NCBI GenBank assembly: GCA_900548265.1
Contig: URKG01000011.1
Span: 6,181-70,180 of the forward strand
Source of the DNA: an uncultured Collinsella sp.
Lineage (GTDB): Bacteria; Actinomycetota; Coriobacteriia; Coriobacteriales; Coriobacteriaceae
Direction: 5' to 3'
Length of the DNA: 64,000 nucleotides
Shown: one piece after another, positions 34,116-43,960 of the stretch
How the letters are laid out: the number at the start of each line of letters is the position of its first letter
Numbering within the stretch: the first letter of the stretch is position 1
Notes under the pieces: model-generated
What the model was told of the DNA's origin: nothing
Database searches by the model: none
What the model saw: the letters and a program-made list of their open reading frames with translations, nothing else
Program-made: the position numbers and the translations under genes

Positions 34116-35111
34116 ATGAGCAAGAACCTCTCCCAGCAGGTCGTTCTCGACCGCCGCGGCTTCGTTGCCGCCACCTTCGCAACCGTCGCCGGCCTTGGTC
34201 TTGCCGGCTGCTCCGACACCAGCGCCGAGGCCGACAAGGGTTCCGCCGCCGACTCCTCCAAGAGCTCCGAAGATACCGAGGCTTCCACCACGCTCGACGC
34301 CAAGGCGTTCGACAAGCTCGTCGACAACGGCCCCAAGGCCGATGACGACGCCATCGCCGCCAGCACCTGGGCCACGGCCGTCAAGGACGCCGGCGTCTTT
34401 AAGATCGGTGGCGTTCAGACCTCCACGCTCTTCTCCCTCCTCAACGAGAAAGACGGTCAGACCCGCGGCTTCGATGCCGGTATCGCACAGCTCCTGTCCA
34501 ACTACATTCTGGGCGAGAACAAGGTCGAGATCACCCAGGTGACCTCGGACACGCGCGAGTCCGTCCTGCAGAACGGCCAGGTCGACGCCGTCTTTGCCAC
34601 CTACACCATTACCGACGAGCGCAAGAAGCTCGTCTCCTTTGCCGGTCCCTATTACTACACGCAGCAGGCCATCCTGGTGCTCGCCGACAACGACGACATC
34701 AAGAGCGTCGACGACCTGGCCGACAAGAACGTCGCCGTCCAGTCCGGCTCCAACGGCCCCGCCATCCTGGAGGAGTTCGCCCCCAAGGCCAGCCAGCAGG
34801 AGTTCAAGACCGACGAGGAGGCCCGCCAGGCACTCCAGCAGGGCCGCGTTGACGCCTACGTCATCGATAACAACATGCAGCAGAGCGCCTTGGTCCGCGA
34901 GCCCGGTAAGTACAAGATTGCCGGCAAGCCCTTCGGCAGCAAGGAGCCCTATGGCATCGGTCTGCCGCTCGATTCCGACGGCGTCGCCTTTGTCAACGAC
35001 TTCCTTAAGAAGATCGAGGACGACGGCACCTGGACTGAGCTGTGGCAGATCTGCATCGGCGACCGTACGGGCGACACCAATGTTCCCGAGCTGCCCGAGA
35101 TCGGCGCCTAG
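34116..35111 (+). CDS. Polar amino acid ABC transporter substrate-binding lipoprotein
   Basis: 331 residues. The N-terminus has twin arginine-like LDRRGFVAATFATVAGLGLA and the lipobox GLAGC (Cys32), so it is exported and lipidated. A Ser/Asp/Lys-rich linker follows, then a SBP_bac_3 fold: GFDAGIAQLLSNYILGENKV, FATYTITDERKKLVSFAGPY, VQSGSNGPAILEEF and GIGLPLDSDGVAF. Glutamate, glutamine or a related amino acid is the likely ligand. First gene of a five-gene operon. AAAGG lies nine bases before the ATG. Confidence 0.92.
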   Translation: MSKNLSQQVVLDRRGFVAATFATVAGLGLAGCSDTSAEADKGSAADSSKSSEDTEASTTLDAKAFDKLVDNGPKADDDAIAASTWATAVKDAGVFKIGGVQTSTLFSLLNEKDGQTRGFDAGIAQLLSNYILGENKVEITQVTSDTRESVLQNGQVDAVFATYTITDERKKLVSFAGPYYYTQQAILVLADNDDIKSVDDLADKNVAVQSGSNGPAILEEFAPKASQQEFKTDEEARQALQQGRVDAYVIDNNMQQSALVREPGKYKIAGKPFGSKEPYGIGLPLDSDGVAFVNDFLKKIEDDGTWTELWQICIGDRTGDTNVPELPEIGA

Positions 35112-35199
35112 TCAGCGAGCCTGGTAACGGCCGCAACGAAACCATACGGAAACGCATGATGCGCTTTATTGCGGTAAACTGTTTCCTCACTGAGTTGTC

Positions 35200-35229
35200 G
35201 GGGCTTCCGTACACACGGGAGCCCCTTTC
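35200..35229 (+). terminator. Intercistronic terminator/attenuator after the solute-binding protein gene
   Basis: GGGGCTTCCG pairs with CGGGAGCCCC (one mismatch), then TTTCC. It sits 21 bp before the permease start. Partial termination here would favour the binding protein over the membrane parts. Confidence 0.6.
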
Positions 35230-35249
35230 CTTACCGGCGGGAGGTCCGC

Positions 35250-35909
35250 ATGAGTCTCTCCGAGCTCTGGTCGCTCTATGGCCAGAACTATATCGACGCG
35301 CTGCTAGCAACCTGGGGCATGACGCTTGAGTCGTTTGCCATCGCCATGGTGCTGGCCGTCGCCGTCACCGTGATGCGCGTGTCGCCGCTCAAGCCGCTGC
35401 GCGTCTTTGGCGACCTGTATGTCCAGGTCTTCCGTAACATCCCCGGCATCGCGCTGCTTATCATCGTCGTCTACGCGCTGCCGCCGCTCAAGGTCGTCCT
35501 GCCCTACCGCACCTGCGTTATCGTCGCCACGGTCCTTTTGGGCTCGGCCTTTGGTTCCGAGAACTTTATGAGCGGCATCAACACCGTCGGCGTCGGTCAG
35601 GTCGAAGCCGCCCGTTCGCTCGGCATGAGCTTTAACCGCATCCTCGCCAAAATCGTGATTCCGCAGGCGCTGCGCTCGAGCGTGCTGCCCATGACCAACC
35701 TCTTTATCGCCGTCATGCTCACCACTGCGCTCGGCAGCCAGGTGCCGCTTAAGCCGCAGGAGCTCACCGGCGTGGTGAGCTATATCAACACGCGCTCGCT
35801 CGGCGGCGTCGCCGCGTTCTTTATCTCGGCGCTCGGCTACCTGGGCACGGCCTTTGTGGTGAGCCACATTGGCAACTACATCGATAAGAAGGTGAGGATC
35901 CTCCGATGA
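35250..35909 (+). CDS. Amino acid ABC transporter permease (first)
   Basis: 219 residues of the HisMQ type. Five membrane segments are likely, with QVFRNIPGIALLIIVVYALP and the coupling (EAA) loop EAARSLGMSFNRILAKIVIP. ATG at 35250 has GGGAGGTCCGC upstream. Its stop overlaps the start of the second permease by four bases. With that gene it forms the transport channel for the binding protein at 34116. Confidence 0.92.
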   Translation: MSLSELWSLYGQNYIDALLATWGMTLESFAIAMVLAVAVTVMRVSPLKPLRVFGDLYVQVFRNIPGIALLIIVVYALPPLKVVLPYRTCVIVATVLLGSAFGSENFMSGINTVGVGQVEAARSLGMSFNRILAKIVIPQALRSSVLPMTNLFIAVMLTTALGSQVPLKPQELTGVVSYINTRSLGGVAAFFISALGYLGTAFVVSHIGNYIDKKVRILR

Positions 35910-36739
35910 GCAAGCATTCCTCCCCTGCACTTACCATGCGCGATGCGCTCTACGAGGCTCCCGGCCCCAAGATGCGCGCCAAGATTCGCATCGGCACCGC
36001 CATCTCGCTCGTTGCCGTCGCCGTGCTCGTCGCCTTGGTACTGCAGCGCTTTTATATGACCGGCCAGCTTTCGGTCCACTATTGGTATTTCTTTACGCAC
36101 CTCACCACCTGGAAGTTCCTGCTTGCCGGCTTTGAGGGCACCGTTAAAGTCGCACTCACTGCCGGCGTCATTGCGCTGGTACTGGGCTTAGCCCTTATGC
36201 TCGGCCGCACCAGCGGCATCAAGCCACTACAGCTGGTCTGCCGCGTGCTTACCGATTTCTTCCGCGGTGTGCCGAGTCTGCTGTTCATCTACTTCTTCTT
36301 TTTGGTGCTGCCCCAGTACAAGATCGCGCTGCCGTCGTTTTGGATGCTCACGTTGCCTGTCGCGCTCGCTGCGGCCGGCGTGCTGGCCGAGATTTTCCGC
36401 GCCGGCGTCAATGCCGTGCCGCGCGGTCAGGTCGAGGCAGCCCAGGCGCTCGGTCTCTCCAAGGCCAAAATCACCTTTAAAATCGTGTTGCCGCAGGCTA
36501 TTCGGTTTATCATTCCGTCGTTGATTTCGCAGCTCGTGGTCGTAGTCAAAGACACCACCGTCGCCTATGTGGTGAGCTACCCCGACCTCATGCAAAACGC
36601 CCGCGTGCTCATTACCAACTACGACGCCCTCGTGTCGGTCTACCTGGTGATCGCAGTCATCTACATCCTCATCAACGTCGCGATCAACAAGGCCGCTGTC
36701 TATGTTTCGCACAAGACCGGCGCGACCATCATCCGCTAA
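35906..36739 (+). CDS. Amino acid ABC transporter permease (second)
   Basis: 277 residues. A cytoplasmic N-terminus of ~35 residues and then membrane segments, with CRVLTDFFRGVPSLLFIYFF and the EAA loop EAAQALGLSKAKITFKIVLP. The start ATG overlaps the preceding stop (ATGA), a sign of translational coupling. The longer N-terminus distinguishes it from its partner. Confidence 0.92.
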   Translation: MSKHSSPALTMRDALYEAPGPKMRAKIRIGTAISLVAVAVLVALVLQRFYMTGQLSVHYWYFFTHLTTWKFLLAGFEGTVKVALTAGVIALVLGLALMLGRTSGIKPLQLVCRVLTDFFRGVPSLLFIYFFFLVLPQYKIALPSFWMLTLPVALAAAGVLAEIFRAGVNAVPRGQVEAAQALGLSKAKITFKIVLPQAIRFIIPSLISQLVVVVKDTTVAYVVSYPDLMQNARVLITNYDALVSVYLVIAVIYILINVAINKAAVYVSHKTGATIIR

Positions 36740-36775
36740 CGCTTTACCATTTCGAGTCATAAGGAGCCGAGCACC

Positions 36776-37540
<765 letters not shown>

Positions 37541-37591
37541 CCAGACCGCCCACCCGCCCGCCATGCCCATCCAAACTCGACAGTTACACCT

Positions 37592-38401
37592 ATGATCGGA
37601 ACTCGCACTTCATCGTCCTACACCCCGCACGTCGACGTCGCCCCCGCCGACCGCCCACTCATCCTCGTCGCACCGCGCTGGGAAGAGGCAGAGCCGTTTT
37701 TAACCGAGATGCTCTCCCCCAACGAGGAAATCGCAAGTGTCTTTGTCGATGCCATCCTTGCCTCTGGCGGCCTACCGCTGCAGATGTCCATCACCGAGGA
37801 CATTGAGGTCATCCGTCATTACGTCGATATCGCCGACGGCATCGCCATTCCCGGTGGCCCGGACGTCAACCCCAAGCGCTGGGGCGACGAGCGCCCCTAC
37901 GACCCCACGCTGTGCTGCGAGATTCGCGACCGTTTTGAGTTTAAGCTGGTTAACGAGGTGCTTCGCGCCAAGAAGCCGCTCTTTACCACCTGCCGAGGCA
38001 CGCAGCTGCTCAATGTCGCCACCGGCGGCACCCTGTGCATGGACGTGCCGAGCCTGGGTGCGCGCGAGGGCCGCACGCAGTGGCGCCATACCCACGTGCT
38101 CAACGATCCCGTGCACCCCGTCGAGGTCGTGCCGGGCTCGCTGCTGGAGCGCGCGGTTGGCGGTCACAGGCTGATCCAGACCAACTCGGCACATCACTGC
38201 TGCGTCGACCGTCTGGGTAAAAGCACGCGCTTGGTCGCCAAGGCAACCGACGGCGTTCCCGAGTGCATCGAGGTCGAAGGCCAGCCATTCTGCCTGGGCG
38301 TGCAATGGCACCCTGAGTACACGTGGAAGACGCTCGAGACCGACTTTAACCTCTGGAAGTCGTTTGTCGAGGCAGCGGCCAAGGTTAAACAGGCCCGCTA
38401 G
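37592..38401 (+). CDS. Gamma-glutamyl-gamma-aminobutyrate hydrolase-like class I amidotransferase (peptidase C26)
   Basis: 269 residues. The nucleophile lies in FTTCRGTQLLN and the catalytic His in GVQWHPEY, with GIAIPGGPDVNPKRWGDERP as the oxyanion loop region. These proteins cut gamma-glutamyl amides to release glutamate. Lying 51 bp after the ABC ATPase gene, it may process gamma-glutamyl substrates taken up by that transporter. The ATG has only a weak ribosome site, so co-translation with the operon is possible. A bidirectional terminator follows. Confidence 0.85.
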   Translation: MIGTRTSSSYTPHVDVAPADRPLILVAPRWEEAEPFLTEMLSPNEEIASVFVDAILASGGLPLQMSITEDIEVIRHYVDIADGIAIPGGPDVNPKRWGDERPYDPTLCCEIRDRFEFKLVNEVLRAKKPLFTTCRGTQLLNVATGGTLCMDVPSLGAREGRTQWRHTHVLNDPVHPVEVVPGSLLERAVGGHRLIQTNSAHHCCVDRLGKSTRLVAKATDGVPECIEVEGQPFCLGVQWHPEYTWKTLETDFNLWKSFVEAAAKVKQAR

Positions 38402-38423
38402 CCCGCGAACCACAAAACAGATA

Positions 38424-38464
38424 AGGGCGCCCCACCGGCCACATGGTCCGGCGGGGCGCCCTTT
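38424..38464. terminator. Bidirectional terminator
   Basis: AGGGCGCCCC and GGGGCGCCCT with further pairing (ACCGG/CCGG) inside, followed by TTC on the plus strand and TTATC on the minus strand. It separates the convergent C26 hydrolase and Hpt genes. Confidence 0.8.
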
Positions 38465-38506
38465 CACCTATATGTGGCCGGCAAGCAGCCCAAGGCTCGC
38501 AGCCTC

Positions 38507-38863
38507 TTATTCAGCCGCCTCGCGCAGGGCCGACATCGTAGCCGCATATTGCTGCTGCAACGCATGCATTCCCTCGCGAGCGCCGTCAACGGCATCGGCG
38601 CCACGCAGCGCTTCGGTTACCACGACCGCCGGCTCGTACAGATTATCGAATCCCAGGTTCTGGCTCACGCCCTTGAGTGTGTGCGCCGCCATAAACGCAC
38701 CCTTGGCGTCTCCTGCCGCCATGGCAGCCTCCAGCTTGTCCATGCTCTCGTCATCTAAAAACTTGAGGGCAAAGCGGGCAAGCATTTCCTCGCCCATCAG
38801 CCGAGCGCACGCGTCATCATAATTGGCGCCAATCTTCTCATACGCCTCACGCATGGAAATCAT
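38507..38863 (-). CDS. Histidine phosphotransfer (Hpt) protein
   Basis: 118 residues, a single Hpt helix bundle. The phosphorylatable His61 lies in AHTLKGVSQNLGF. Hpt proteins relay phosphate between response regulator domains. It follows the REC-containing gene at 38886 by 22 bp on the same strand, so that receiver is the obvious partner; no hybrid kinase is seen nearby. ATG at 38863 follows AAAGGAGTTTAACCC. Confidence 0.88.
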   Translation of the reverse strand: MISMREAYEKIGANYDDACARLMGEEMLARFALKFLDDESMDKLEAAMAAGDAKGAFMAAHTLKGVSQNLGFDNLYEPAVVVTEALRGADAVDGAREGMHALQQQYAATMSALREAAE

Positions 38864-38885
38864 GGGTTAAACTCCTTTGGTCAAA

Positions 38886-40766
38886 CTAAATCGTGGGAAA
38901 CGCGACGACGTCAGCGGGGTGTGCCAACGTCTCGGCAATTTGGTCTTGCACCTCGAGTAGGCAATCGAGCAGCAGCGGGTTAAAGGTGCCGCACTTACCA
39001 TCCAGGATCATCTGAATCGCTTCCTCGTGCGGGATAGCGTCCTTGTACACGCGCACGCTCGTCAGGGCATCGTACACGTCGGCCACCGAAACCACCTGTG
39101 CGGCAATGGGAATTTCATCGCCCTTAAGGCCATCGGGATAACCCTTGCCGTCCCAGCGCTCGTGGTGCCAACGCGCAATCTGGTACGCATATTCCATAAG
39201 CGCATTGCCGGCGTGATGGCTACCCAGCTCACGCAGCATGTCGGCGCCGATCGTGGTATGCGTCTTCATAATCTCGAACTCCTCGGGCGTAAGGTGCCCA
39301 GGTTTGTTGAGAATCGCATCGTCAATCGACATCTTGCCGATATCGTGCAACGCCGAAGCCAGGGCAATCGTGGAGCGTTCCTCGTTATCGAGGGAGATGG
39401 TGTCGCTACGCCGGACCAGACAGTCAAGCAGCAGCTCGGTCAGCTTTTCGATATTCGTAACGTGCCTGCCGCTCTCGCCATTGCGAAGCTCCATGACGCC
39501 GGCAAGCATGTCGATGAGCATGCGACTGTTCTTGACGCGCTCGTTGTACTGCTGGGACAGCAGGTTCGTCAGGCGGCGCTGTTTGGCGTATAGGCGGATG
39601 GTGTTGCTTACACGGCGGCGCACGACACGGGAGTCAAACGGGCGGTTGATATAGTCCGAGGCACCCAGCTCGTACGCGCGCAGAACCATATCATCGGAAT
39701 CTTCGCTCGAAATCATGATAAAAGGCAGATTGTCGATACCCGATCGGCGCGACAGATCGGCCAGCACCTCAAAGCCGCTTATGCCTGGCATGGCAATATC
39801 CAGCAGCACGAGCGACAACTCATCGCCATAGCGGTCGACCATGTCGAGCGCCGTACGACCGTTGGCGGCCTCGAGGATGCAATACTCGTCCTTGAGCATC
39901 TCGTTGAGAATGGCTCGGTTCATCTCGGAGTCATCGACAATAAGCACCAAAGGCTTTTCGCTTTGGAAGGCTTCGATGGAATCGGCATCGGTCACGACCG
40001 TACCGGCTTTTGCCTTAGCGCGGCTCAATAACTGGACAGCGCGGCCAACGCCCTCATCGACCGTCTCGCCATGAATGCGAACGCCACCAACACATGCCGT
40101 CAAGCTCACGTACTCATGGCCCGGAACAATCGTGGCATGAACGGCATCGGACACCTGATGCAGGCGACGGGTGAAGTCATCGGAGGGAATATTGGGCATG
40201 ACGACCACAAACTTGTCGCAGCCATAGCGTACGAGCTCGTCAGTCGAACGAATTCCGCTGCGTATGGCCGTCGCCACAGCACCGAGCGCAAGGTCGCCGG
40301 CATGACGGCCGCACGTATCGTTGAAGACCTTAAAATCATCAAGGTCGATCACCGCCACGCCAGCCTTCATGCGAGCGCTACGGAGCTTTTCTTCGTAATA
40401 TCGGCGATTGCGCACGCTCGTCAGCACATCGGTGTAGACAAGGTCCTCTTCTGCAGCCTCCCGCTCATCAATCGGACGCACCATCAGCAAGACGCGAGGC
40501 TCGCCCTCAACCTTTAGAGGGCGTAGGCGAGCGCGGTACTCAACACCATCGTTGAGCAGTTGCTCCGACACCTCATCGGAGTCTGCCAAAGCCTCAAGAC
40601 TCGACTGACGCAGACAAGGGCAGCGATCGCCGGCGAGCAGGCAGTTAGGCTCGCTCTTAATCTGATCGGCCGACAGCAAACGTACCACGGGGTAGGTCTT
40701 CGCGACGCGGGCGACCTCAGCGGCAGCCTCCTCGTCGGTTAGATTGACCTCGTGATTATTGAGCAT
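38886..40766 (-). CDS. Multidomain signalling protein: degenerate GGDEF, receiver, HD-GYP
   Basis: 626 residues. A ~105-residue N-terminal sensor-like region with C42, C49 and C51, then a GGDEF-like domain (about 108-260), a receiver domain (about 273-390) and an HD-GYP domain (about 410-605). The cyclase signature is GCDKF at 182-186 instead of GGDEF, so cyclase activity is doubtful. The receiver keeps D278/D279 and phospho-acceptor D323 but has Arg375 where Lys is usual. HD-GYP has HDIGK (H474, D475) and DGKGYPDGL, so c-di-GMP hydrolysis is plausible. An Hpt gene follows in the same operon. ATG at 40766 has GAAAGGGCCCCAT upstream. Confidence 0.88.
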   Translation of the reverse strand: MLNNHEVNLTDEEAAAEVARVAKTYPVVRLLSADQIKSEPNCLLAGDRCPCLRQSSLEALADSDEVSEQLLNDGVEYRARLRPLKVEGEPRVLLMVRPIDEREAAEEDLVYTDVLTSVRNRRYYEEKLRSARMKAGVAVIDLDDFKVFNDTCGRHAGDLALGAVATAIRSGIRSTDELVRYGCDKFVVVMPNIPSDDFTRRLHQVSDAVHATIVPGHEYVSLTACVGGVRIHGETVDEGVGRAVQLLSRAKAKAGTVVTDADSIEAFQSEKPLVLIVDDSEMNRAILNEMLKDEYCILEAANGRTALDMVDRYGDELSLVLLDIAMPGISGFEVLADLSRRSGIDNLPFIMISSEDSDDMVLRAYELGASDYINRPFDSRVVRRRVSNTIRLYAKQRRLTNLLSQQYNERVKNSRMLIDMLAGVMELRNGESGRHVTNIEKLTELLLDCLVRRSDTISLDNEERSTIALASALHDIGKMSIDDAILNKPGHLTPEEFEIMKTHTTIGADMLRELGSHHAGNALMEYAYQIARWHHERWDGKGYPDGLKGDEIPIAAQVVSVADVYDALTSVRVYKDAIPHEEAIQMILDGKCGTFNPLLLDCLLEVQDQIAETLAHPADVVAFPTI

Positions 40767-40977
40767 ATGGGGCCCTTTCTATCGTTATGCACGGCAACGG
40801 TGCATATCAATTGGTACAAGGGTAACATCTAACAGCTGAAGGCAAACGCGCGATTATCGTTACATTTTTATGACCTGGCAAGCGGCGGTAATGGAGCCGC
40901 GGGCGCGCGGTTATGGACGCATTCGTCAACAATGACGAAACGCTAACAACCCCTCTCCCCGCAGGTCATCGAGCGCG

Positions 40978-41775
40978 CTAACGCTCCAAGACATCGCGAA
41001 CGGCATTTGCCGCCGTAACGGGGCGATCGCGCAGACCGTTATGCGCGCCCGGAATCGTCACAAGGGGGCAATCGAGATATTCGGCAGCCACCCTCGTGCC
41101 CGCCTCGCGGGGCGTGCCAACCGAGAGCTCGCCCAAGAACACGGCCGACACCGCCTTTGACGCGCGGGCGCGCTCCCAGTCGGGAGCATATGTCATATTT
41201 GTTCCGTATTCATTGGCCATGAAGCAACGACCATTGCGCAGGGCATGTTTGACTTCCGCTTCGGTCGTCCCGGGAGCCTCGGGGTCCAAGTCGCCGAGGG
41301 CTCCCAAGAAAAGCCGGAGCGCCCTTGAAACCTTTCCAGCCGCAATCATATCGAGCAAAACCGGAGCTGCGCCCATACCGACGCCTTCGGCCGACACAGC
41401 CGGCTCATGCAGAATCGCACGGGCGACGAGATGGGGTTCGGTGCGAAGAAGCTCCAGCGCCACCAACGTACCGGCGCTGTGCGCAAGCACATTTGCCGGA
41501 GCGCCAACGTGTTCGATCACGGCTTGCAGGTCGGCGGCCTGGGCGGCAAGATCATAGCTGCCGTCTGCCGCATCGCTGCTGCCACCGCAGCCGCGGCGGT
41601 CGTAGGCAATTACGCGGTAGTTGCGGCTGAGCTCACAAGCGATACCGTCGAAAAATGTGCCGTCGACACAAGCGCCGTGCACGCACACCAAGGCAGGAGC
41701 ATCAGGCGACACATCCGGGCCGGCATATTCGCGACAGGCAATCGTGGTGCCCGCATTCTCGACCGTAAAATCCAT
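40978..41775 (-). CDS. Alpha/beta hydrolase
   Basis: 265 residues. Oxyanion region VCVHGACVDGTFFDGIA, nucleophile elbow LAHSAGTLVALELL (Ser in A-H-S-A-G), and a C-terminal His in IPGAHNGLRDRP. It resembles small esterases and haloperoxidase-like hydrolases; the substrate is unknown. ATG at 41775 has no strong ribosome site (GGGGGCACAAC upstream). Monocistronic. Confidence 0.85.
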   Translation of the reverse strand: MDFTVENAGTTIACREYAGPDVSPDAPALVCVHGACVDGTFFDGIACELSRNYRVIAYDRRGCGGSSDAADGSYDLAAQAADLQAVIEHVGAPANVLAHSAGTLVALELLRTEPHLVARAILHEPAVSAEGVGMGAAPVLLDMIAAGKVSRALRLFLGALGDLDPEAPGTTEAEVKHALRNGRCFMANEYGTNMTYAPDWERARASKAVSAVFLGELSVGTPREAGTRVAAEYLDCPLVTIPGAHNGLRDRPVTAANAVRDVLER

Positions 41776-41994
41776 GTTGTGCCCCCATCATCAATGCTCA
41801 TCCAGTTGCACGTCAGTGCGGTTGGATGGACCCGCATTGCCTTACGCCTTGTTAACAGATTAACTGTACCCGACCCGAGGCTTTTCATGGCACCGCATAA
41901 TGAGCGACGTGAAAAAACGAAACTTGTAAAGCAAGGGCCCGCACCTTGCTTTGGAGCCGATGCTATGCTTAGGCACAATTGTCTTGAGGAGCAT

Positions 41995-42777
41995 ATGCCT
42001 ATGTCTACGTTTTTGAATGCCAGCCCCATCTTTGGGCCCGTTCGCAGCCGTCGCCTTGGTCTCTCGCTCGGCGTCAATATGATGCCGGCGAGCGGCAAAA
42101 TCTGCACGTTCGACTGCATTTACTGCGAAAACGGCCTCAACGCCGAGCGCCCCTGCCATGAGCCGTACAACACAGCTGCCGTGGTACTCGACGCGCTCGA
42201 GGCAAAGCTGCGCGAGATGGCAGCCGAGGGCGAACTCCCCGATGTGATCACCTTCGCAGGCAACGGCGAGCCCACCGCCGCACCGGAGTTTCCGCAGGCC
42301 ATCGCCGGCGCCGTCGCGCTGCGCGACGAGCTTGCCCCAAACTCCAAGATCGCCGTGCTTTCCAACGGCACGCGCGCCGACCGTCCCGAGGTGCACGACG
42401 CGCTCATGATGGTCGACGACAACATTCTTAAGCTCGATACCGTCGACCCGGCGTTTATCCAGCTGCTCGACCAGCCTGTTGGCCCCTACGACGTCGAGCA
42501 CCAGATCAAGACGTTCGCAAGCTTTGACGGTCACGTTATTATCCAGACGATCTTTTTGACCGGCGAGTATCAGGGCAAGCTCATCGACAACACCGGCGAG
42601 GAGTACGTTGCCCCCTGGCTCGCGGCGCTTGAGCGCATTCGCCCACAAGAAGCAACCATCTACACGGTAGCGCGCGAGACACCGGTCGCCGGCCTTGCCA
42701 AAGCAGCGCCCGAGGCGCTCGACACGATCGCTGCACGCGTGCGCGCCCTCGGCATTCCCTGCCAGGTGAGCTACTAG
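41995..42777 (+). CDS. Radical SAM protein
   Basis: 260 residues from ATG 41995, with TTGAGGAGC upstream. The open frame begins far earlier, but that part is antisense to the hydrolase. Cluster cysteines C37, C41 and C44 lie in KICTFDCIYCENG, and ITFAGNGEPTAAPEFPQA is the GGEP-like SAM motif. This is the compact radical SAM type with similarity to wyosine-base or YfkAB-like proteins. The reaction is unknown. No partner gene; an inverted repeat follows. Confidence 0.88.
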   Translation: MPMSTFLNASPIFGPVRSRRLGLSLGVNMMPASGKICTFDCIYCENGLNAERPCHEPYNTAAVVLDALEAKLREMAAEGELPDVITFAGNGEPTAAPEFPQAIAGAVALRDELAPNSKIAVLSNGTRADRPEVHDALMMVDDNILKLDTVDPAFIQLLDQPVGPYDVEHQIKTFASFDGHVIIQTIFLTGEYQGKLIDNTGEEYVAPWLAALERIRPQEATIYTVARETPVAGLAKAAPEALDTIAARVRALGIPCQVSY

Positions 42778-42818
42778 CAAAACCACGCAGCAGCTAGTGT
42801 CCGCCATCCCACTCCATC

Positions 42819-42885
42819 AGTTGCGGTGATATAGTTCCTGTTTATGCTGTTAAACCGCTTAAATCGGAACTATATCACCGCAACT
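42819..42885. repeat. Perfect 20-bp inverted repeat, possible terminator
   Basis: AGTTGCGGTGATATAGTTCC (42819-42838) and GGAACTATATCACCGCAACT (42866-42885) flank 27 bp and are followed by TTTTATGG. It may end the radical SAM transcript, though such a long AT-rich perfect stem with a large loop is unlike the other terminators here. Confidence 0.65.
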
Positions 42886-42937
42886 TTTATGGACGCGTGA
42901 GTGGGCTATACTAGCTGCGGATGAAAGGAAGTTAGCC

Positions 42938-43825
42938 ATGTATGACAAAGGACCCGTGCCCGGCCGCAACGACGCTTGCTGGTGCGGCAGCGGCAAGAAA
43001 TACAAGAAATGCCACAGCGCCTTTGATGAGCGCCTCGAGCGCTTGTGGGAAGAGGGCTGGGAGGTTCTGCCCCGCACGCTCTACAAGACGCCCGCCGATA
43101 TCGAGGGCATCAAGCGCTCGGCCGCCATCAACGTGGGCGTGCTCGATTACGTAGGCGAGCACATCGCCGCGGGCATGACCACCAACCAGATCGACCAGAT
43201 GATCTACGACTACACCGTCGAGCACGGCGGCACGCCGGCCGACCTCAACTACGAGGGCTACCCCAAGAGCGTGTGCACCTCGATCAACGACGTCGTCTGC
43301 CACGGTATCCCCTGCGATACGGATGTGCTGCACGAAGGCGACATCATCAACGTGGATTGCTCCACGATCCTGGACGGTTACTTTAGTGATTCGAGCCGTA
43401 TGTTCTGCATCGGCGAGGTCTCGGCCGAGCGCCAGCGCCTGGTCGACGTCACTCGTGCCAGCGTGGAGGCGGGTCTGGCCGCCGTCAAGCCGTGGCTGCC
43501 GCTGTCCGTGATGGCCGAGGCCGTGCAAAAGACGGTCGAGGACGCCGGCTTTAGCGTGGTGCGCGAGTACGGCGGACACGGCATCGGTAAGGAGTTCCAC
43601 GAGGACCCGTTTGTGGGCTTTACCACCGAGGCGCCCGATGTGGACACCATCATGGCCCCGGGCATGGTCTTTACCATCGAGCCCATGGTCAACGCCGGAG
43701 CGCCCGACATCAAGATCAGCAAGGGTGACGGCTGGTGCGTGCACACCAAGGACGGCAGCGATTCGGCCCAGTGCGAGGTACAGCTCGTGGTGACCGAGGA
43801 TGGCTACGAGCTGCTGAGCTGGTAG
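42938..43825 (+). CDS. map: Methionine aminopeptidase with N-terminal SEC-C motif
   Basis: 295 residues. The zinc-binding SEC-C motif PGRNDACWCGSGKKYKKC heads a complete type I MetAP. Metal ligands lie in INVDCSTILDGYFSDSS, GGHGIGKEFHEDP, TIEPMV and QCEVQLVV. It removes the start methionine from new proteins. SEC-C extensions may help ribosome binding, as proposed for similar MetAP1 variants. ATG at 42938 follows GAAAGGAAGTTAGCC. A terminator follows. Confidence 0.95.
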   Translation: MYDKGPVPGRNDACWCGSGKKYKKCHSAFDERLERLWEEGWEVLPRTLYKTPADIEGIKRSAAINVGVLDYVGEHIAAGMTTNQIDQMIYDYTVEHGGTPADLNYEGYPKSVCTSINDVVCHGIPCDTDVLHEGDIINVDCSTILDGYFSDSSRMFCIGEVSAERQRLVDVTRASVEAGLAAVKPWLPLSVMAEAVQKTVEDAGFSVVREYGGHGIGKEFHEDPFVGFTTEAPDVDTIMAPGMVFTIEPMVNAGAPDIKISKGDGWCVHTKDGSDSAQCEVQLVVTEDGYELLSW

Positions 43826-43835
43826 CCGTGGATGC

Positions 43836-43884
43836 GCCGGGCTTCGCGATGGATATGTTAACCATCGCGTAGCCCGGCGTTTTA
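43836..43884 (+). terminator. Rho-independent terminator after map
   Basis: CGCCGGGCTTCGCGATGG pairs with CCATCGCGTAGCCCGGCG around ATATGTTAA, then TTTTATT. Confidence 0.88.
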
Positions 43885-43891
43885 TTTGAAC

Positions 43892-43943
43892 GTTTTGCCT
43901 GATAAAACATGCCAAAATAAATCTGTCCCCTTTTGGCAGGTTG
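43892..43943 (+). repeat. Dispersed CTGTCCC-type hairpin repeat, copy 4 (family A)
   Basis: GTTTTGCCTGATAAAACATG, CCAAAATAAATCTGTCCCC, TTTTGGCAGGTT. It ends about 18 bp before the dehydrogenase start, so it is in that gene's leader. Confidence 0.75.
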
Positions 43944-43960
43944 GGCGGAGAGGACTGCTT

